Below are positions 36,870 to 45,988 of a stretch of DNA of 64,000 nucleotides, one piece after another. The DNA lies in the NCBI GenBank assembly GCA_041391925.1, contig JAWKNA010000003.1:434001-498000 (forward strand). Direction: 5' to 3'. The notes under the pieces were generated by a model. It was not told where the DNA came from, did not search any database, and saw only the letters and a list, made by a program, of their open reading frames with translations. The stretch's first letter is position 1. Each line of letters opens with the position of its first letter. Origin of the DNA: JBPOFM01 sp041391925 (GTDB lineage Bacteria; Bacteroidota; Bacteroidia; Flavobacteriales; Flavobacteriaceae). A program made the translations under genes and the position numbers.

Positions 36870-36885
36870 TGTTCCACGTGGAACA
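36870..36885. other. parS-type ParB-binding palindrome, copy 1
   Basis: TGTTCCACGTGGAACA, a perfect 16-bp palindrome (18 bp with the flanking A/T). It matches the widely conserved chromosomal parS core TGTTnCACGTGnAACA. It sits between the mnmG -7 box and its ATG. Confidence 0.8.
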
Positions 36886-36896
36886 TTCAAAAATTT

Positions 36897-38768
36897 ATGT
36901 TTAACGAGGTTTACGATGTCATTGTTGTTGGGGCTGGCCACGCAGGCAGCGAAGCTGCAGCCGCGGCCGCAAACATGGGGTGCAAAACATTGCTTATAAC
37001 AATGAATTTGCAAAACATTGCACAAATGTCATGCAACCCGGCCATGGGTGGAATTGCCAAGGGTCAAATTGTTCGTGAGATTGACGCACTTGGCGGTTAT
37101 AGCGGCATCGTTAGCGACAATTCGGCTATTCAGTTTAAGATGCTCAACAAATCAAAAGGGCCGGCAATGTGGAGTCCAAGGGTTCAAAGTGACCGTATGC
37201 GATTTGCAGAAGAATGGCGCTTGATGCTGGAAGCGACACCTAATCTTGATTTTTATCAGGAAATGGTATCTGGATTGATTGTAGAAAACCATACCGTCGT
37301 TGGCGTCAAAACATCCTTGGGAATAGAAGTAAAGGGAAAATCTGTTGTTCTCACCAATGGAACTTTTTTAAATGGACTTATTCATATCGGCGATAAGAGT
37401 TTTGGAGGCGGTCGAGCTGGAGAAAAATCTGCTACTGGCATTACGGAGCAATTGGTTGATTTTGGTTTTGAATCTGGTAGAATGAAAACCGGAACACCTC
37501 CAAGGGTTGATGGACGGTCTTTGGATTATTCTAAAATGACAGTTGAATCTGGTGATGCTGTTCCGGAAAAGTTTTCATTTTCGGATATTACAAAACCCTT
37601 GACCACCCAAAGAGATTGCCATTTGACCTATACAAGCCCTGAAGTGCATGAATTGCTCCGTGAGGGTTTTGATCGTTCGCCGATGTTTAATGGTAGAATT
37701 CAAAGCACAGGACCTCGTTATTGTCCTTCTATTGAAGACAAAATTAATCGTTTTGCTGATAAAGAACGCCATCAATTGTTTGTTGAGCCCGAAGGTTGGA
37801 ATACAGTTGAAGTTTACGTCAATGGATTCTCGACATCACTGCCTGAAGATGTTCAGTTTAAAGCACTGAGCTCCGTAGTTGGTTTTGAAAACGTCAAATT
37901 TTTTAGGCCCGGATATGCTATCGAGTATGACTATTTTCCGCCTACACAATTAAAGCATACATTGGAAACAAAACTTGTTAAAAATCTATACTTCGCAGGA
38001 CAAATCAATGGAACAACTGGTTATGAAGAGGCTGCTTCGCAAGGATTGATGGCGGGAATCAATGCTGCCTTAAAAGTTCAGGAGCGCGATGAATTTATTC
38101 TTAAACGTGACGAAGCTTATATTGGTGTTTTAGTAGATGATTTGATTACAAAAGGCACGGAAGAACCATATCGAATGTTTACCTCTAGGGCTGAGTATAG
38201 AACACTATTGAGGCAAGACAATGCTGATGCGAGATTGACACCTAAAGGTCATGAATTAGGTTTGGCAAGTGAGAAGCGTCTCCGTAGGATGGAAGAAAAG
38301 CACTCTAAGGCCGAAGCGTTTGTCGACTTTTTCAAAGAAACCAGCGTTTCTCCAGAAACAATCAACCCTATATTGGCTGACAATGGTTCTGCAGAGGTAA
38401 ATCAATCTGGTAAATTGTTCAAGATTTTTGCTCGACCAAACATTTCAATGGGCGATGTACGCAAAATTGATGCCGTGGAAAACTACATCCAAGAACATGA
38501 TTTGGATAAAGAAATCATTGAACAGACAGAGATTCAAGTAAAATATTCTGGTTACATAGATAAGGAAAAGAATAATGCTGATAAATTGAATCGATTGGAA
38601 CATGTGAAAATCCCAGTTGACTTTGACTATTCACGACTTAAATCCATGAGTATCGAAGCAAGACAAAAACTGGAAAAAATTAGACCCGTAACCATTTCTC
38701 AGGCCTCCCGTATTAGTGGAGTTTCTCCTAGCGATGTGTCGGTTCTCTTGGTGTATATGGGAAGATAA
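36897..38768 (+). CDS. mnmG: tRNA uridine-5-carboxymethylaminomethyl modification enzyme
   Basis: 623 residues, full length. With MnmE it installs cmnm5U at wobble U34, using FAD and methylenetetrahydrofolate. The FAD-binding GAGHAG is at 12-17, with MSCNPAMGGIAKGQIVREIDALGG, the FARPNIS segment and the C-terminal helical domain IEARQKLEKIRPVTISQASRISGVSP present. Historically called gidA, it often lies near oriC. Here it is flanked on both sides by perfect parS-type sites. Confidence 0.97.
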   Translation: MFNEVYDVIVVGAGHAGSEAAAAAANMGCKTLLITMNLQNIAQMSCNPAMGGIAKGQIVREIDALGGYSGIVSDNSAIQFKMLNKSKGPAMWSPRVQSDRMRFAEEWRLMLEATPNLDFYQEMVSGLIVENHTVVGVKTSLGIEVKGKSVVLTNGTFLNGLIHIGDKSFGGGRAGEKSATGITEQLVDFGFESGRMKTGTPPRVDGRSLDYSKMTVESGDAVPEKFSFSDITKPLTTQRDCHLTYTSPEVHELLREGFDRSPMFNGRIQSTGPRYCPSIEDKINRFADKERHQLFVEPEGWNTVEVYVNGFSTSLPEDVQFKALSSVVGFENVKFFRPGYAIEYDYFPPTQLKHTLETKLVKNLYFAGQINGTTGYEEAASQGLMAGINAALKVQERDEFILKRDEAYIGVLVDDLITKGTEEPYRMFTSRAEYRTLLRQDNADARLTPKGHELGLASEKRLRRMEEKHSKAEAFVDFFKETSVSPETINPILADNGSAEVNQSGKLFKIFARPNISMGDVRKIDAVENYIQEHDLDKEIIEQTEIQVKYSGYIDKEKNNADKLNRLEHVKIPVDFDYSRLKSMSIEARQKLEKIRPVTISQASRISGVSPSDVSVLLVYMGR

Positions 38769-38786
38769 TTTAGATTTTTTTGGAGT

Positions 38787-38802
38787 TGTTCCACGTGGAA
38801 CA
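38787..38802. other. parS-type ParB-binding palindrome, copy 2
   Basis: TGTTCCACGTGGAACA, identical to the copy before mnmG, starting 19 bp after the mnmG stop and before the terminator hairpin. Confidence 0.8.
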
Positions 38803-38827
38803 GTTAATGAAAATCAATAAATTTGTG

Positions 38828-38850
38828 ATTCCCGCTTTAGCGGGAATTTT
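38828..38850 (+). terminator. Terminator of mnmG
   Basis: ATTCCCGCT (38828-38836) and AGCGGGAAT (38839-38847) form a perfect 9-bp stem with a 2-nt loop, followed by TTTT. It ends 5 bp before the methyltransferase ATG. Confidence 0.8.
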
Positions 38851-38855
38851 ATTTT

Positions 38856-39707
38856 ATGGAAGACAAAAAGATTTTTCTCAAGGCTAAGGACCATTCCGTT
38901 TCGGGTGAAACATTTCAATTACTATACAATGAGGATTTCGAAATGCTAGAAACTTTCCCGCAACCCTCTTTGGAAAAGCTTCCAAGTTATTATCTAAGCG
39001 AAAATTATATTTCTCACACAGATGCTAGGCGAAACTTGTTAGAAAAGGCGTATCATTTTATTAAGTCAATTGCATTAAAACAAAAACTCAATCTCATCAA
39101 TTCGCTCCAAACAGGGTCAAAAACGCTTTTGGATGTGGGATGCGGAACGGGAGATTTTCTTCAAGTCGCAATCGAAAACCATTGGAAAGTTTCAGGAATT
39201 GAACCCAACATAAAGGCAAGACAACTGGCAAATCAAAAAACAAACAATTGTGTGTTTGACGATGAGCATCTTTTAAAATTTAAAATTAAAAGTTTTGATG
39301 TCATAACATTATGGCATGTATTGGAACATTTGCCCAATTTAGAAACACAGATTTCAATTTACAATAAACTGCTTAAACCTAATGGCACATTGATTATTGC
39401 TGTACCGAATTTTAAAAGCTATGATGCCAATCACTATAAAGAATTTTGGGCGGCATTTGATGTGCCACGACATCTTTGGCATTTTTCTCAACATTCCGTC
39501 TCAAAATTGGTTTCAAAAGAAAATATGAAAGTGGTTAAAACTTTGCCAATGAAATTTGATGCTTATTATGTAAGCTTACTTTCCGAAAAGTATAAAGGAG
39601 GAACAATGAATGTTTTAAAAGCATTGTGGACTGGTTTGCGCTCAAATCTAAAAGCAAGACGCTCGGGCGAATATTCTTCCTTGATTTATGTCATAAAAAA
39701 AACGTAG
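38856..39707 (+). CDS. Class I SAM-dependent methyltransferase
   Basis: 283 residues. The Rossmann SAM site is LLDVGCGTGDFLQVA (about 90-104), with IEPN as the acidic strand-2 end and FDVITLWHVLEHLPNLETQI as motifs II/III. DVPRHLWHFS is typical of Methyltransf_23 proteins. The substrate is unknown. An N-terminal segment of about 75 residues precedes the fold. It is separated from mnmG by a terminator and followed by a 219-bp AT-rich gap holding only the next promoter. Confidence 0.88.
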   Translation: MEDKKIFLKAKDHSVSGETFQLLYNEDFEMLETFPQPSLEKLPSYYLSENYISHTDARRNLLEKAYHFIKSIALKQKLNLINSLQTGSKTLLDVGCGTGDFLQVAIENHWKVSGIEPNIKARQLANQKTNNCVFDDEHLLKFKIKSFDVITLWHVLEHLPNLETQISIYNKLLKPNGTLIIAVPNFKSYDANHYKEFWAAFDVPRHLWHFSQHSVSKLVSKENMKVVKTLPMKFDAYYVSLLSEKYKGGTMNVLKALWTGLRSNLKARRSGEYSSLIYVIKKT

Positions 39708-39892
39708 AATTAATTTAAGGCTTATATTTGACTTATTTCGATTCAAAACAAGTAAAAGCCTTACATTTTGCCGAAAGCCCAACAAATCGCAATTAAAAGG
39801 CATGATTATCGATAAGATTTCATTATTGATTTTTTTATAATCATTAATTTTGTCTATTATAATTATTTTCTCATTATTCACGTTTACTTTCC

Positions 39893-39900
39893 TACATTTG
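39893..39900 (+). promoter_or_regulatory. Putative -7 element upstream of the OmpH-like gene
   Basis: TACATTTG fits TAnnTTTG, 26 bp before the ATG at 39927. Confidence 0.4.
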
Positions 39901-39926
39901 CAAAAAATTTATAATTTACATAAAAA

Positions 39927-40442
39927 ATGAAAAAATTAGTATTATTAGTTTTCGGAATGATGTTAATGGCATCTTGTCAGAAAGAAATGAAAACGGGTTT
40001 TATTGACAACAGCGAACTTATCAAAGAATATCAAAAAAGAAAAGATATCGAAGCGGCTTTTAAGGTCAAGATTGAAAAGTTCGATAAAAAAGTGGACAGC
40101 ATAGGAAAGGCATTTCAAATGGAAGCTCAAGCTTTTCAGGCTAAAGCATCATCGATGGCACAAAAAGATGCGCAACAACAATATCAAGTTTTGGGACAAA
40201 AACAACAAATGCTGCAACAACAGTTTCAAGCAGAAGAACAAAATATTCAAAAAGAAAGTCAAACAGAGATAGATACCTTAATTAAAGAGGTAAGAACATT
40301 TGTAAAGGATTATGGCAAGAAAAATGGCTATACATATATTTTAGGGAGTAATGATGCTGGAAGTGTTTTATATGGTGAAGAAAGTAAAGATTTGACCAAA
40401 GAAATTTTGGATGCTCTGAACAAAGCATACAAGAAAAATTAA
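39927..40442 (+). CDS. OmpH/Skp-like periplasmic chaperone lipoprotein
   Basis: 171 residues. The signal is of lipoprotein type (MKKLVLLVFGMMLMASC, Cys17). The mature part matches the OmpH/Skp family: TGFIDNSELIKEYQKRKDIEA, a long Gln/Ala-rich helical hairpin (about 50-120), then FVKDYGKKNGYTYILGSNDAGSVLYGEESKDLTKEILDALN. Skp proteins hold unfolded outer-membrane proteins. Lipid anchoring, unlike soluble E. coli Skp, is the unusual point. It is monocistronic. Confidence 0.85.
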   Translation: MKKLVLLVFGMMLMASCQKEMKTGFIDNSELIKEYQKRKDIEAAFKVKIEKFDKKVDSIGKAFQMEAQAFQAKASSMAQKDAQQQYQVLGQKQQMLQQQFQAEEQNIQKESQTEIDTLIKEVRTFVKDYGKKNGYTYILGSNDAGSVLYGEESKDLTKEILDALNKAYKKN

Positions 40443-40467
40443 TGTTCCTTTTATGTTTTAAACAAAT

Positions 40468-40490
40468 GCCAGCTTTTTAGCTGGCTTTTT
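40468..40490 (+). terminator. Terminator of the OmpH-like gene, overlapping the holB stop
   Basis: GCCAGCT (40468-40474) pairs with AGCTGGC (40479-40485), loop TTTT, then a T-run. The holB stop codon (40477-40479, minus strand) lies in the loop and first base of the second arm. Confidence 0.8.
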
Positions 40491-41631
40491 TATGTAATAA
40501 GCGTGTCAATTTTATAGATAAGTCGGTCAGGACTATTTTAGAATTCCCATTGCGTTCAATGTGGTAGATGGCATCTTGTAGTTCGTTGTTAATGTCTATG
40601 ATGTTTGATTCATTTACAAAAGGCACAAAATTTTCAAGTTTAAAATTTTTGCTTTTTGTTTCAATGTACACCAATTCTGGAGCATTATAATTTAAAAGTA
40701 AAGCCTGTCTGAAAAAATCAACACAAAACAATAAAAATTGTTTTTGGGTTTCTCGCCCTGTTTTAGAAATCTCTTCACTCCAACCTATCAAATCATGTAT
40801 GGCACTTTTGTTTCCTTTTGCTTTAAAAGCTGAACGAATCCAAAATACAAACCACTCCTCAAACTGCAAATCTTCAGAATCTTGATACACTAAATCACAA
40901 GCTTTGTTATAGTTGCCATTTGATTGATGTGAAATTTTTGTTGCAACCGATTCTTCCAATTGGTAGTTTTTTACAAGTGCATCTTTGATGACGGCTTCAG
41001 CCAATGGCGGGAAATGCAATACCTGACAACGTGAACGAATTGTATTAATAATTTGGCTTTCATCTTCGGCAATTAGAATAAAAATCGTTTTATTTGGGGG
41101 TTCTTCAATCAGTTTCAATAATTTATTTGCCGCAGGAGCATTCATCTTTTCTGCCATCCAAATGAGCATTATTTTGTGACCGCCTTCATAGGCCTTTAAT
41201 GACAAAGCTTTTACAATGTTCTGAGCTTCATCCACGCCAATTTGACCTTGTTTGTTGTCAACATCCAACATTTTATACCAATCGAAAAGATTTCCATAAG
41301 GTTGTTCCTTTAATAGCTGCCGCCATTCTTCCATAAAATGATTGGAAACAGGATGGCTTTTAACTTTGTCATTGGTTGCCACCGGAAAGGCAAAATGCAA
41401 ATCAGGATGTGAAAAATTCTTAAATTTTAGATTGCACGCTTCATTACCGCCTGTGTTTTCTGAATTTACATTGGCGCATAAAATATATTGGGCATAAGCT
41501 ATGGCCATTGGCAAGGCGCCACTACCTTCAGGGCCTACAAATAATTGTGCATGCGGAATACGGCCATTGTCAACACTCTGTGTCAAATGGTTTTTGAGAT
41601 GTTCCTGTCCGAGTACTTCTGAAAACAACAT
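40477..41631 (-). CDS. holB: DNA polymerase III delta' subunit
   Basis: 384 residues. This is an AAA+ clamp-loader subunit. QLFVGPEGSGALPMAIAYA at about 31-49 occupies the P-loop position but lacks the Lys, as expected for an ATPase-inactive delta'. KIMLIWMAEKMNAPAANKLLKLIEEPP and LIAEDESQIINTIRSRCQVLHFPPL (sensor 1 / SRC motif) are clear. It is divergent from pgk and convergent with the OmpH-like gene. Confidence 0.93.
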   Translation of the reverse strand: MLFSEVLGQEHLKNHLTQSVDNGRIPHAQLFVGPEGSGALPMAIAYAQYILCANVNSENTGGNEACNLKFKNFSHPDLHFAFPVATNDKVKSHPVSNHFMEEWRQLLKEQPYGNLFDWYKMLDVDNKQGQIGVDEAQNIVKALSLKAYEGGHKIMLIWMAEKMNAPAANKLLKLIEEPPNKTIFILIAEDESQIINTIRSRCQVLHFPPLAEAVIKDALVKNYQLEESVATKISHQSNGNYNKACDLVYQDSEDLQFEEWFVFWIRSAFKAKGNKSAIHDLIGWSEEISKTGRETQKQFLLFCVDFFRQALLLNYNAPELVYIETKSKNFKLENFVPFVNESNIIDINNELQDAIYHIERNGNSKIVLTDLSIKLTRLLHKKAS

Positions 41632-41714
41632 TGAACAAATATAGAACTTTTATTACTCTGTTAAATTGAAATTAATTTCATCATAAAGGCATTTTAAAGC
41701 TCTTCATAAATAGT

Positions 41715-41722
41715 TACATTTG
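41715..41722 (+). promoter_or_regulatory. Putative -7 element upstream of pgk
   Basis: TACATTTG fits TAnnTTTG, 23 bp before the pgk ATG. Confidence 0.45.
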
Positions 41723-41745
41723 TATTTCCAAAAACACGACCTAAA

Positions 41746-42942
41746 ATGAAAACACTTAACGACTTCAATTTCAGAGATAAAAAGGCATTAATACGAGTAG
41801 ATTTTAACGTGCCTTTGGATGAAAACTTTAAGGTTACAGATGCTACAAGAATTGAAGCGGCCAAACCAACTATTATTAAAATTTTGGAAGATGGCGGAAG
41901 TTGTATTTTGATGTCACATTTAGGACGTCCAAAAGGCGTACAGGACGAATTTTCATTACGGCACATTGTTTCTAAGGTAGAAGAGGTTTTGGGCGTCAAC
42001 GTTAAGTTTGTTAATGATTGTGTTGGAAAGGAAGCAGATAAAGCGGCCCAAGATTTAAAACCAGGCGAAGTATTGTTATTGGAAAATCTTAGATTTCATA
42101 AAGAAGAAGAAGCAGGAGACCAACAGTTCGCAGAAAAACTGTCAAGATTGGGAGACATTTATGTTAATGATGCTTTTGGAACAGCGCATAGGGCACATGC
42201 ATCGACTACCATTGTTGCTCAATTTTTTCCTGACAAAAAATGTTTTGGAACACTATTGGCGCAAGAAATTGAAAGTATTGATAAAGTAATGAAAACAGGC
42301 GAAAAGCCCGTTTTGGCTGTTTTGGGAGGCGCTAAAGTATCCTCAAAAATAAGTATTATTGAAAACATTCTCGATAAAGTTGACCATATGATTATTGGCG
42401 GAGGGATGACATTTACTTTCGTTAAAGCACTTGGAGGACAGGTCGGAGACTCTATTTGTGAAGATGACAAATTAGACTTGGCATTGGACATTTTAAAGCA
42501 AGCCAAAGAGAAAAACGTACAGATACACTTGCCGGTTGATGTCATTGCGGCAAATGCCTTTGACAATAATGCGAAAACCCAGATTGTTGATGTTTATCAC
42601 ATTCCCGATGGTTGGCAAGGTTTGGATGCTGGGCCAAAATCCATAAAGAACTTTCGTGATGTTGTGATGAAATGCAAAACCATTCTTTGGAATGGACCAT
42701 TGGGCGTTTTTGAAATGGAAAACTTTTCTAGAGGAACTATCGAATTGGGCAATTCAATAGCTGAAGCAACTCAGAAAGGCGCTTTTTCTCTTGTTGGAGG
42801 AGGAGATTCTGTTGCAGCCGTGAAACAGTTTGGTTTTGAAGATAAAGTAAGTTATGTCAGCACTGGAGGAGGAGCTATGCTAGAAAGCCTTGAAGGCCAA
42901 ACGCTTCCTGGGATAGCGGCTATTTTTAACAGCGTAGATTAG
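41746..42942 (+). CDS. pgk: Phosphoglycerate kinase
   Basis: 398 residues, normal length. It transfers phosphate between 1,3-bisphosphoglycerate and ADP in glycolysis or gluconeogenesis. Motifs are IRVDFNVPLDENFKVTDATRI (N-terminal substrate site), LMSHLGRPKG, VLLLENLRFHKEEE, NDAFGTAHRAHAST and the C-terminal GGGDSVAAVKQFG and STGGGAMLESLEG nucleotide site. Its own promoter-like box lies just upstream, as befits a highly expressed gene. Confidence 0.98.
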   Translation: MKTLNDFNFRDKKALIRVDFNVPLDENFKVTDATRIEAAKPTIIKILEDGGSCILMSHLGRPKGVQDEFSLRHIVSKVEEVLGVNVKFVNDCVGKEADKAAQDLKPGEVLLLENLRFHKEEEAGDQQFAEKLSRLGDIYVNDAFGTAHRAHASTTIVAQFFPDKKCFGTLLAQEIESIDKVMKTGEKPVLAVLGGAKVSSKISIIENILDKVDHMIIGGGMTFTFVKALGGQVGDSICEDDKLDLALDILKQAKEKNVQIHLPVDVIAANAFDNNAKTQIVDVYHIPDGWQGLDAGPKSIKNFRDVVMKCKTILWNGPLGVFEMENFSRGTIELGNSIAEATQKGAFSLVGGGDSVAAVKQFGFEDKVSYVSTGGGAMLESLEGQTLPGIAAIFNSVD

Positions 42943-43072
42943 TCGACGAAATGAACAATATTATCGATAAAATACGTTTTATTGTGTTAAAATCTTGTTT
43001 TGTATTCTCTTTTTGAATATCATTGTACGTTTTAACTAATCATACCGTTTACCTATTTTAGACATTTAATTG

Positions 43073-44653
43073 ATGAACCGTATATATCTAACCCTAACGA
43101 CTGGTTTGTTTTTTTTCTGTTGTATGAGTTTTGCCCAAGTGAAACCAACGGAAAAACAAATCCAAAATACCACTCAAACTAAAATCGATTCCATTTTAGA
43201 TGGTAATCCTACAGGCATCAAAACCATCGAACCCGTAATTGACTCTTTGGTGTTAAAAAAACTGGAAGACAATCAAGAGGCATCAGCTTACGATGAAAAA
43301 TGGCTGGAAGAGTTATACAGCAACACCTTATATGATACCATATACCAATCTATTGCTGATATTAAATTTGACGAAGTAGATTTGCCAGAACTTCCTACGG
43401 ACACTTTAAAGGCACGTTTACACAAATTAAGTGCCAAAACACCATTCAATATCGAGTACAATCCAGCATTGGAAAGTGTTATAAAATCCTATTTAAAAAA
43501 TAGAAAATCTACGCTGCAACGTCTTATGGCCTTGAGCGAATACTATTTTCCTTTATTTGAAAAAGAACTTGATAATTACGATGTTCCATTAGAAATTAAA
43601 TATTTGGCCATTGTAGAATCGGCTTTAAAACCAAGAGCAAAGTCTAGAGTTGGAGCCACAGGTCTTTGGCAATTTATGTATCCCACAGGCAAAATGTACG
43701 GATTGAATGTTACTAGCTATGTAGATGAGCGCAGTGATCCAATTAAATCAACAGAAGCGGCCTGTAAATATTTGGCAAAGTTATATGAGATTTTCGGCGA
43801 CTGGGATTTGGCACTTGCGGCATATAACTCGGGGCCTGGAAATGTCAATAAAGCGATTCGTCGTTCTGGAGGATACCAAAACTATTGGAATTTAAGACCG
43901 CACTTACCACGTGAAACAGCAGGCTATTTACCCGCTTTCCTGGCCACAATGTACATTTTTGAATATGCTGAAGAACACGGGTTCAAAAAAGCTTCATCCG
44001 GGTATCGCTATATGGAAACGGACACTATCCACGTAAAACAAACCATAAGTTTAGATCAAGTGGCAGAGTTAATGGATTTGCCAATTGAGGAACTGCAATT
44101 CCTCAACCCATCCTATAAATTGGACATCATTCCCTACGTTGAAGATGAAAATTACACATTGAGACTGCCTCGTCAAGCCATAGGCAAATTCGTGACCAAC
44201 GAAAAGGAAATCTATGCATACGTGCAAGCCGAACTCGACAAACGAGAAAAACCTATGCCTCAATTATTTGAGGAAGACACCAGAACTACTTATCGTGTGA
44301 AATCTGGTGATTATTTGGGCAAGATTGCTCGAAAATACGGTGTAAGGGTAAGTGACATCAAAAAATGGAATGGATTGAGAAGCAATAATTTGCGAGTTGG
44401 TCAAAACCTTAAAATTTACACACGAGGTTCACAACCAAATACAGTAGCTAAATCCTCCTCTATATCACCATCAAGTTCCACGTCCAAAGAAGTAGTTGTG
44501 GTCAATCAAAAGACGTATAAAGTGCGTCAGGGAGACTCTCTTTGGAGCATCTCACAAAAATTTCCTGGAGTTTCTGTTGAAAATATCAAAGAATGGAACG
44601 ATATTAGTGGTACTAATTTAATAGTAGGAACCACTCTTAAAATATCCAAATGA
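43073..44653 (+). CDS. MltD-like lytic transglycosylase with two LysM domains
   Basis: 526 residues from the ATG at 43073 (a TTG directly before it is less likely). A signal peptide ends at about MSFAQ. The SLT goose-lysozyme-like domain holds catalytic Glu182 in IVESALKPRAKSRVGATGLWQFM and the LAAYNSGPGNV motif. Two LysM repeats at about 400-445 and 480-525 (YRVKSGDYLGKIARKYGV, YKVRQGDSLWSISQKFPGV) bind peptidoglycan. It cuts glycan strands in the periplasm. The stop overlaps the DUF4837 start by 4 bp. Confidence 0.93.
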   Translation: MNRIYLTLTTGLFFFCCMSFAQVKPTEKQIQNTTQTKIDSILDGNPTGIKTIEPVIDSLVLKKLEDNQEASAYDEKWLEELYSNTLYDTIYQSIADIKFDEVDLPELPTDTLKARLHKLSAKTPFNIEYNPALESVIKSYLKNRKSTLQRLMALSEYYFPLFEKELDNYDVPLEIKYLAIVESALKPRAKSRVGATGLWQFMYPTGKMYGLNVTSYVDERSDPIKSTEAACKYLAKLYEIFGDWDLALAAYNSGPGNVNKAIRRSGGYQNYWNLRPHLPRETAGYLPAFLATMYIFEYAEEHGFKKASSGYRYMETDTIHVKQTISLDQVAELMDLPIEELQFLNPSYKLDIIPYVEDENYTLRLPRQAIGKFVTNEKEIYAYVQAELDKREKPMPQLFEEDTRTTYRVKSGDYLGKIARKYGVRVSDIKKWNGLRSNNLRVGQNLKIYTRGSQPNTVAKSSSISPSSSTSKEVVVVNQKTYKVRQGDSLWSISQKFPGVSVENIKEWNDISGTNLIVGTTLKISK

Positions 44654-45633
44654 ATCGTTTTTTAACAGCTATATCAACTTTACTCATATTTTTAGTATTC
44701 AATTGTAACGACAAATCTTCAAACCAACGACTTGTTTCCACATCTTCGGGAAACATAAACAATCTATTGGTCGTAGTCGATAATTTACTTTGGGAAGACA
44801 CTGTTGGTGAGGCCATTCGGGATGTATTTGCTGCACCAGTACCAGCATTAAACCAAGAAGAACCATTATTTAACATCAGTCAAATGCCTACTCAGGTTTT
44901 TTCTGGTTTCGCCACAAAAAACCATATTGTTTTAAAAATTGAAAAAGGAAAACCTGCTGGAACCTCCATAAGTAATGATGTGTTTGCAAAACCGCAGACT
45001 CTGGTAGTTGTATCTGGAAAGACCAATCAGGAAATCATCAATCAAATGAAGTCTAATGCAGAAAAAATCATTGAGGCTTTCAAAATTGAAGAAATCAAGG
45101 AAAAACAACGACGAATAAGGCTGTCATTGCACGATACCAAAGAAATTAAAGAACAATTAGGTGTTGATATCAAGTTTCCTACCGCATATAGAATTGCGAC
45201 GCATGACAATAATTTTTTCTGGATTCGCAAGGATATCGCTACTGGAAACGTAGATTTTATGATTTATCAAGTGCCCTTGAACCAAATTCATAAAACTGAT
45301 AGCACAATGGTAAGTGACATTATAAGAATGCGAGATTCCATAGGTAAGGCTCATATACAAAGTTCAATCGAAGGCGCCTACATGATTACCGAAGAAGCTT
45401 ATGCGCCATATGTTTTTGATACCACCATAGACGGAAAGCCAACAATAGAAACAAAGGGACTTTGGGACATGAAAAACGCATTTATGTCGGGCCCTTTTAT
45501 TAACTACGCCATTGAAGATAAGGCTCACAATAGATATGTGGTCGTTGAAGGGTATGTGTTTGCACCTTCGGTTGAAAAACGAGACTACATTTTTGAATTG
45601 GAGGCCATTTTAAAATCCGTAAAAATAGAGTAA
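44650..45633 (+). CDS. DUF4837 lipoprotein
   Basis: 327 residues. A lipoprotein signal ends LVFNC (Cys19). The family pattern is visible: GNINNLLVVVDNLLWEDTVGEAIRDVFAAPVPALNQEEPLFNISQM near the N-terminus and PSVEKRDYIFELEAILKSV at the end. Function is not established. The ATGA overlap with the transglycosylase gene points to a linked role in the cell wall or its turnover, which is inference. Confidence 0.85.
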   Translation: MNRFLTAISTLLIFLVFNCNDKSSNQRLVSTSSGNINNLLVVVDNLLWEDTVGEAIRDVFAAPVPALNQEEPLFNISQMPTQVFSGFATKNHIVLKIEKGKPAGTSISNDVFAKPQTLVVVSGKTNQEIINQMKSNAEKIIEAFKIEEIKEKQRRIRLSLHDTKEIKEQLGVDIKFPTAYRIATHDNNFFWIRKDIATGNVDFMIYQVPLNQIHKTDSTMVSDIIRMRDSIGKAHIQSSIEGAYMITEEAYAPYVFDTTIDGKPTIETKGLWDMKNAFMSGPFINYAIEDKAHNRYVVVEGYVFAPSVEKRDYIFELEAILKSVKIE

Positions 45634-45638
45634 CAAAA

Positions 45639-45668
45639 AAGCCAACTTCACGTTGGCTTTTATTTTTA
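45639..45668. terminator. Bidirectional terminator
   Basis: GCCAAC (45641-45646) pairs with GTTGGC (45652-45657), flanked by A and T runs, between convergent DUF4837 (+) and tatA (-). Confidence 0.8.
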
Positions 45669-45680
45669 ATTCAAGTGTGT

Positions 45681-45872
45681 CTAGTCTTTTTTGTCTGAAG
45701 TGGTATTTTTTTCAGCATCATCTTTACTGGCATCTTTAAATTCTTTAATACCGCTGCCCAATCCCCTCATCAATTCGGGAATTTTCTTTCCGCCGAACAA
45801 TAACAAAATTACAACTGCTATCAATACCCACGAACCAGGGCCAATTGCTAAAACTATATTTGCTGCTATCAT
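45681..45872 (-). CDS. tatA: Sec-independent translocase subunit TatA
   Basis: 63 residues. The membrane segment (about 10-24) is followed by the hallmark FGGKKIPELMRGLGSGIKEFKDA amphipathic helix and a charged tail. TatA oligomers form the pore for folded proteins carrying twin-arginine signals. tatC is not in the window, so the Tat genes are scattered. A TAACTTTG box lies on the minus strand about 20 bp upstream. Confidence 0.95.
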   Translation of the reverse strand: MIAANIVLAIGPGSWVLIAVVILLLFGGKKIPELMRGLGSGIKEFKDASKDDAEKNTTSDKKD

Positions 45873-45891
45873 AACATTTTAATTTGAGATG

Positions 45892-45899
45892 CAAAGTTA
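45892..45899 (-). promoter_or_regulatory. Putative -7 element upstream of tatA
   Basis: On the minus strand TAACTTTG fits TAnnTTTG, 19 bp before the tatA start. No good -33 element is seen. Confidence 0.35.
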
Positions 45900-45988
45900 C
45901 TAATTAAACTTCAATACATACGTAAAAAATCAAACTTTAGATTAATGCCAACAGTTTTTGAACGATTTTTAATTAATTTTGTTTTGCG

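Noticed and set aside
43904..43919. parS-like sequence CCACGTGAAACA in the MltD-type gene
   Set aside because: The left arm has three mismatches and the bases encode the conserved LPRETAG segment, so it is probably coding coincidence.
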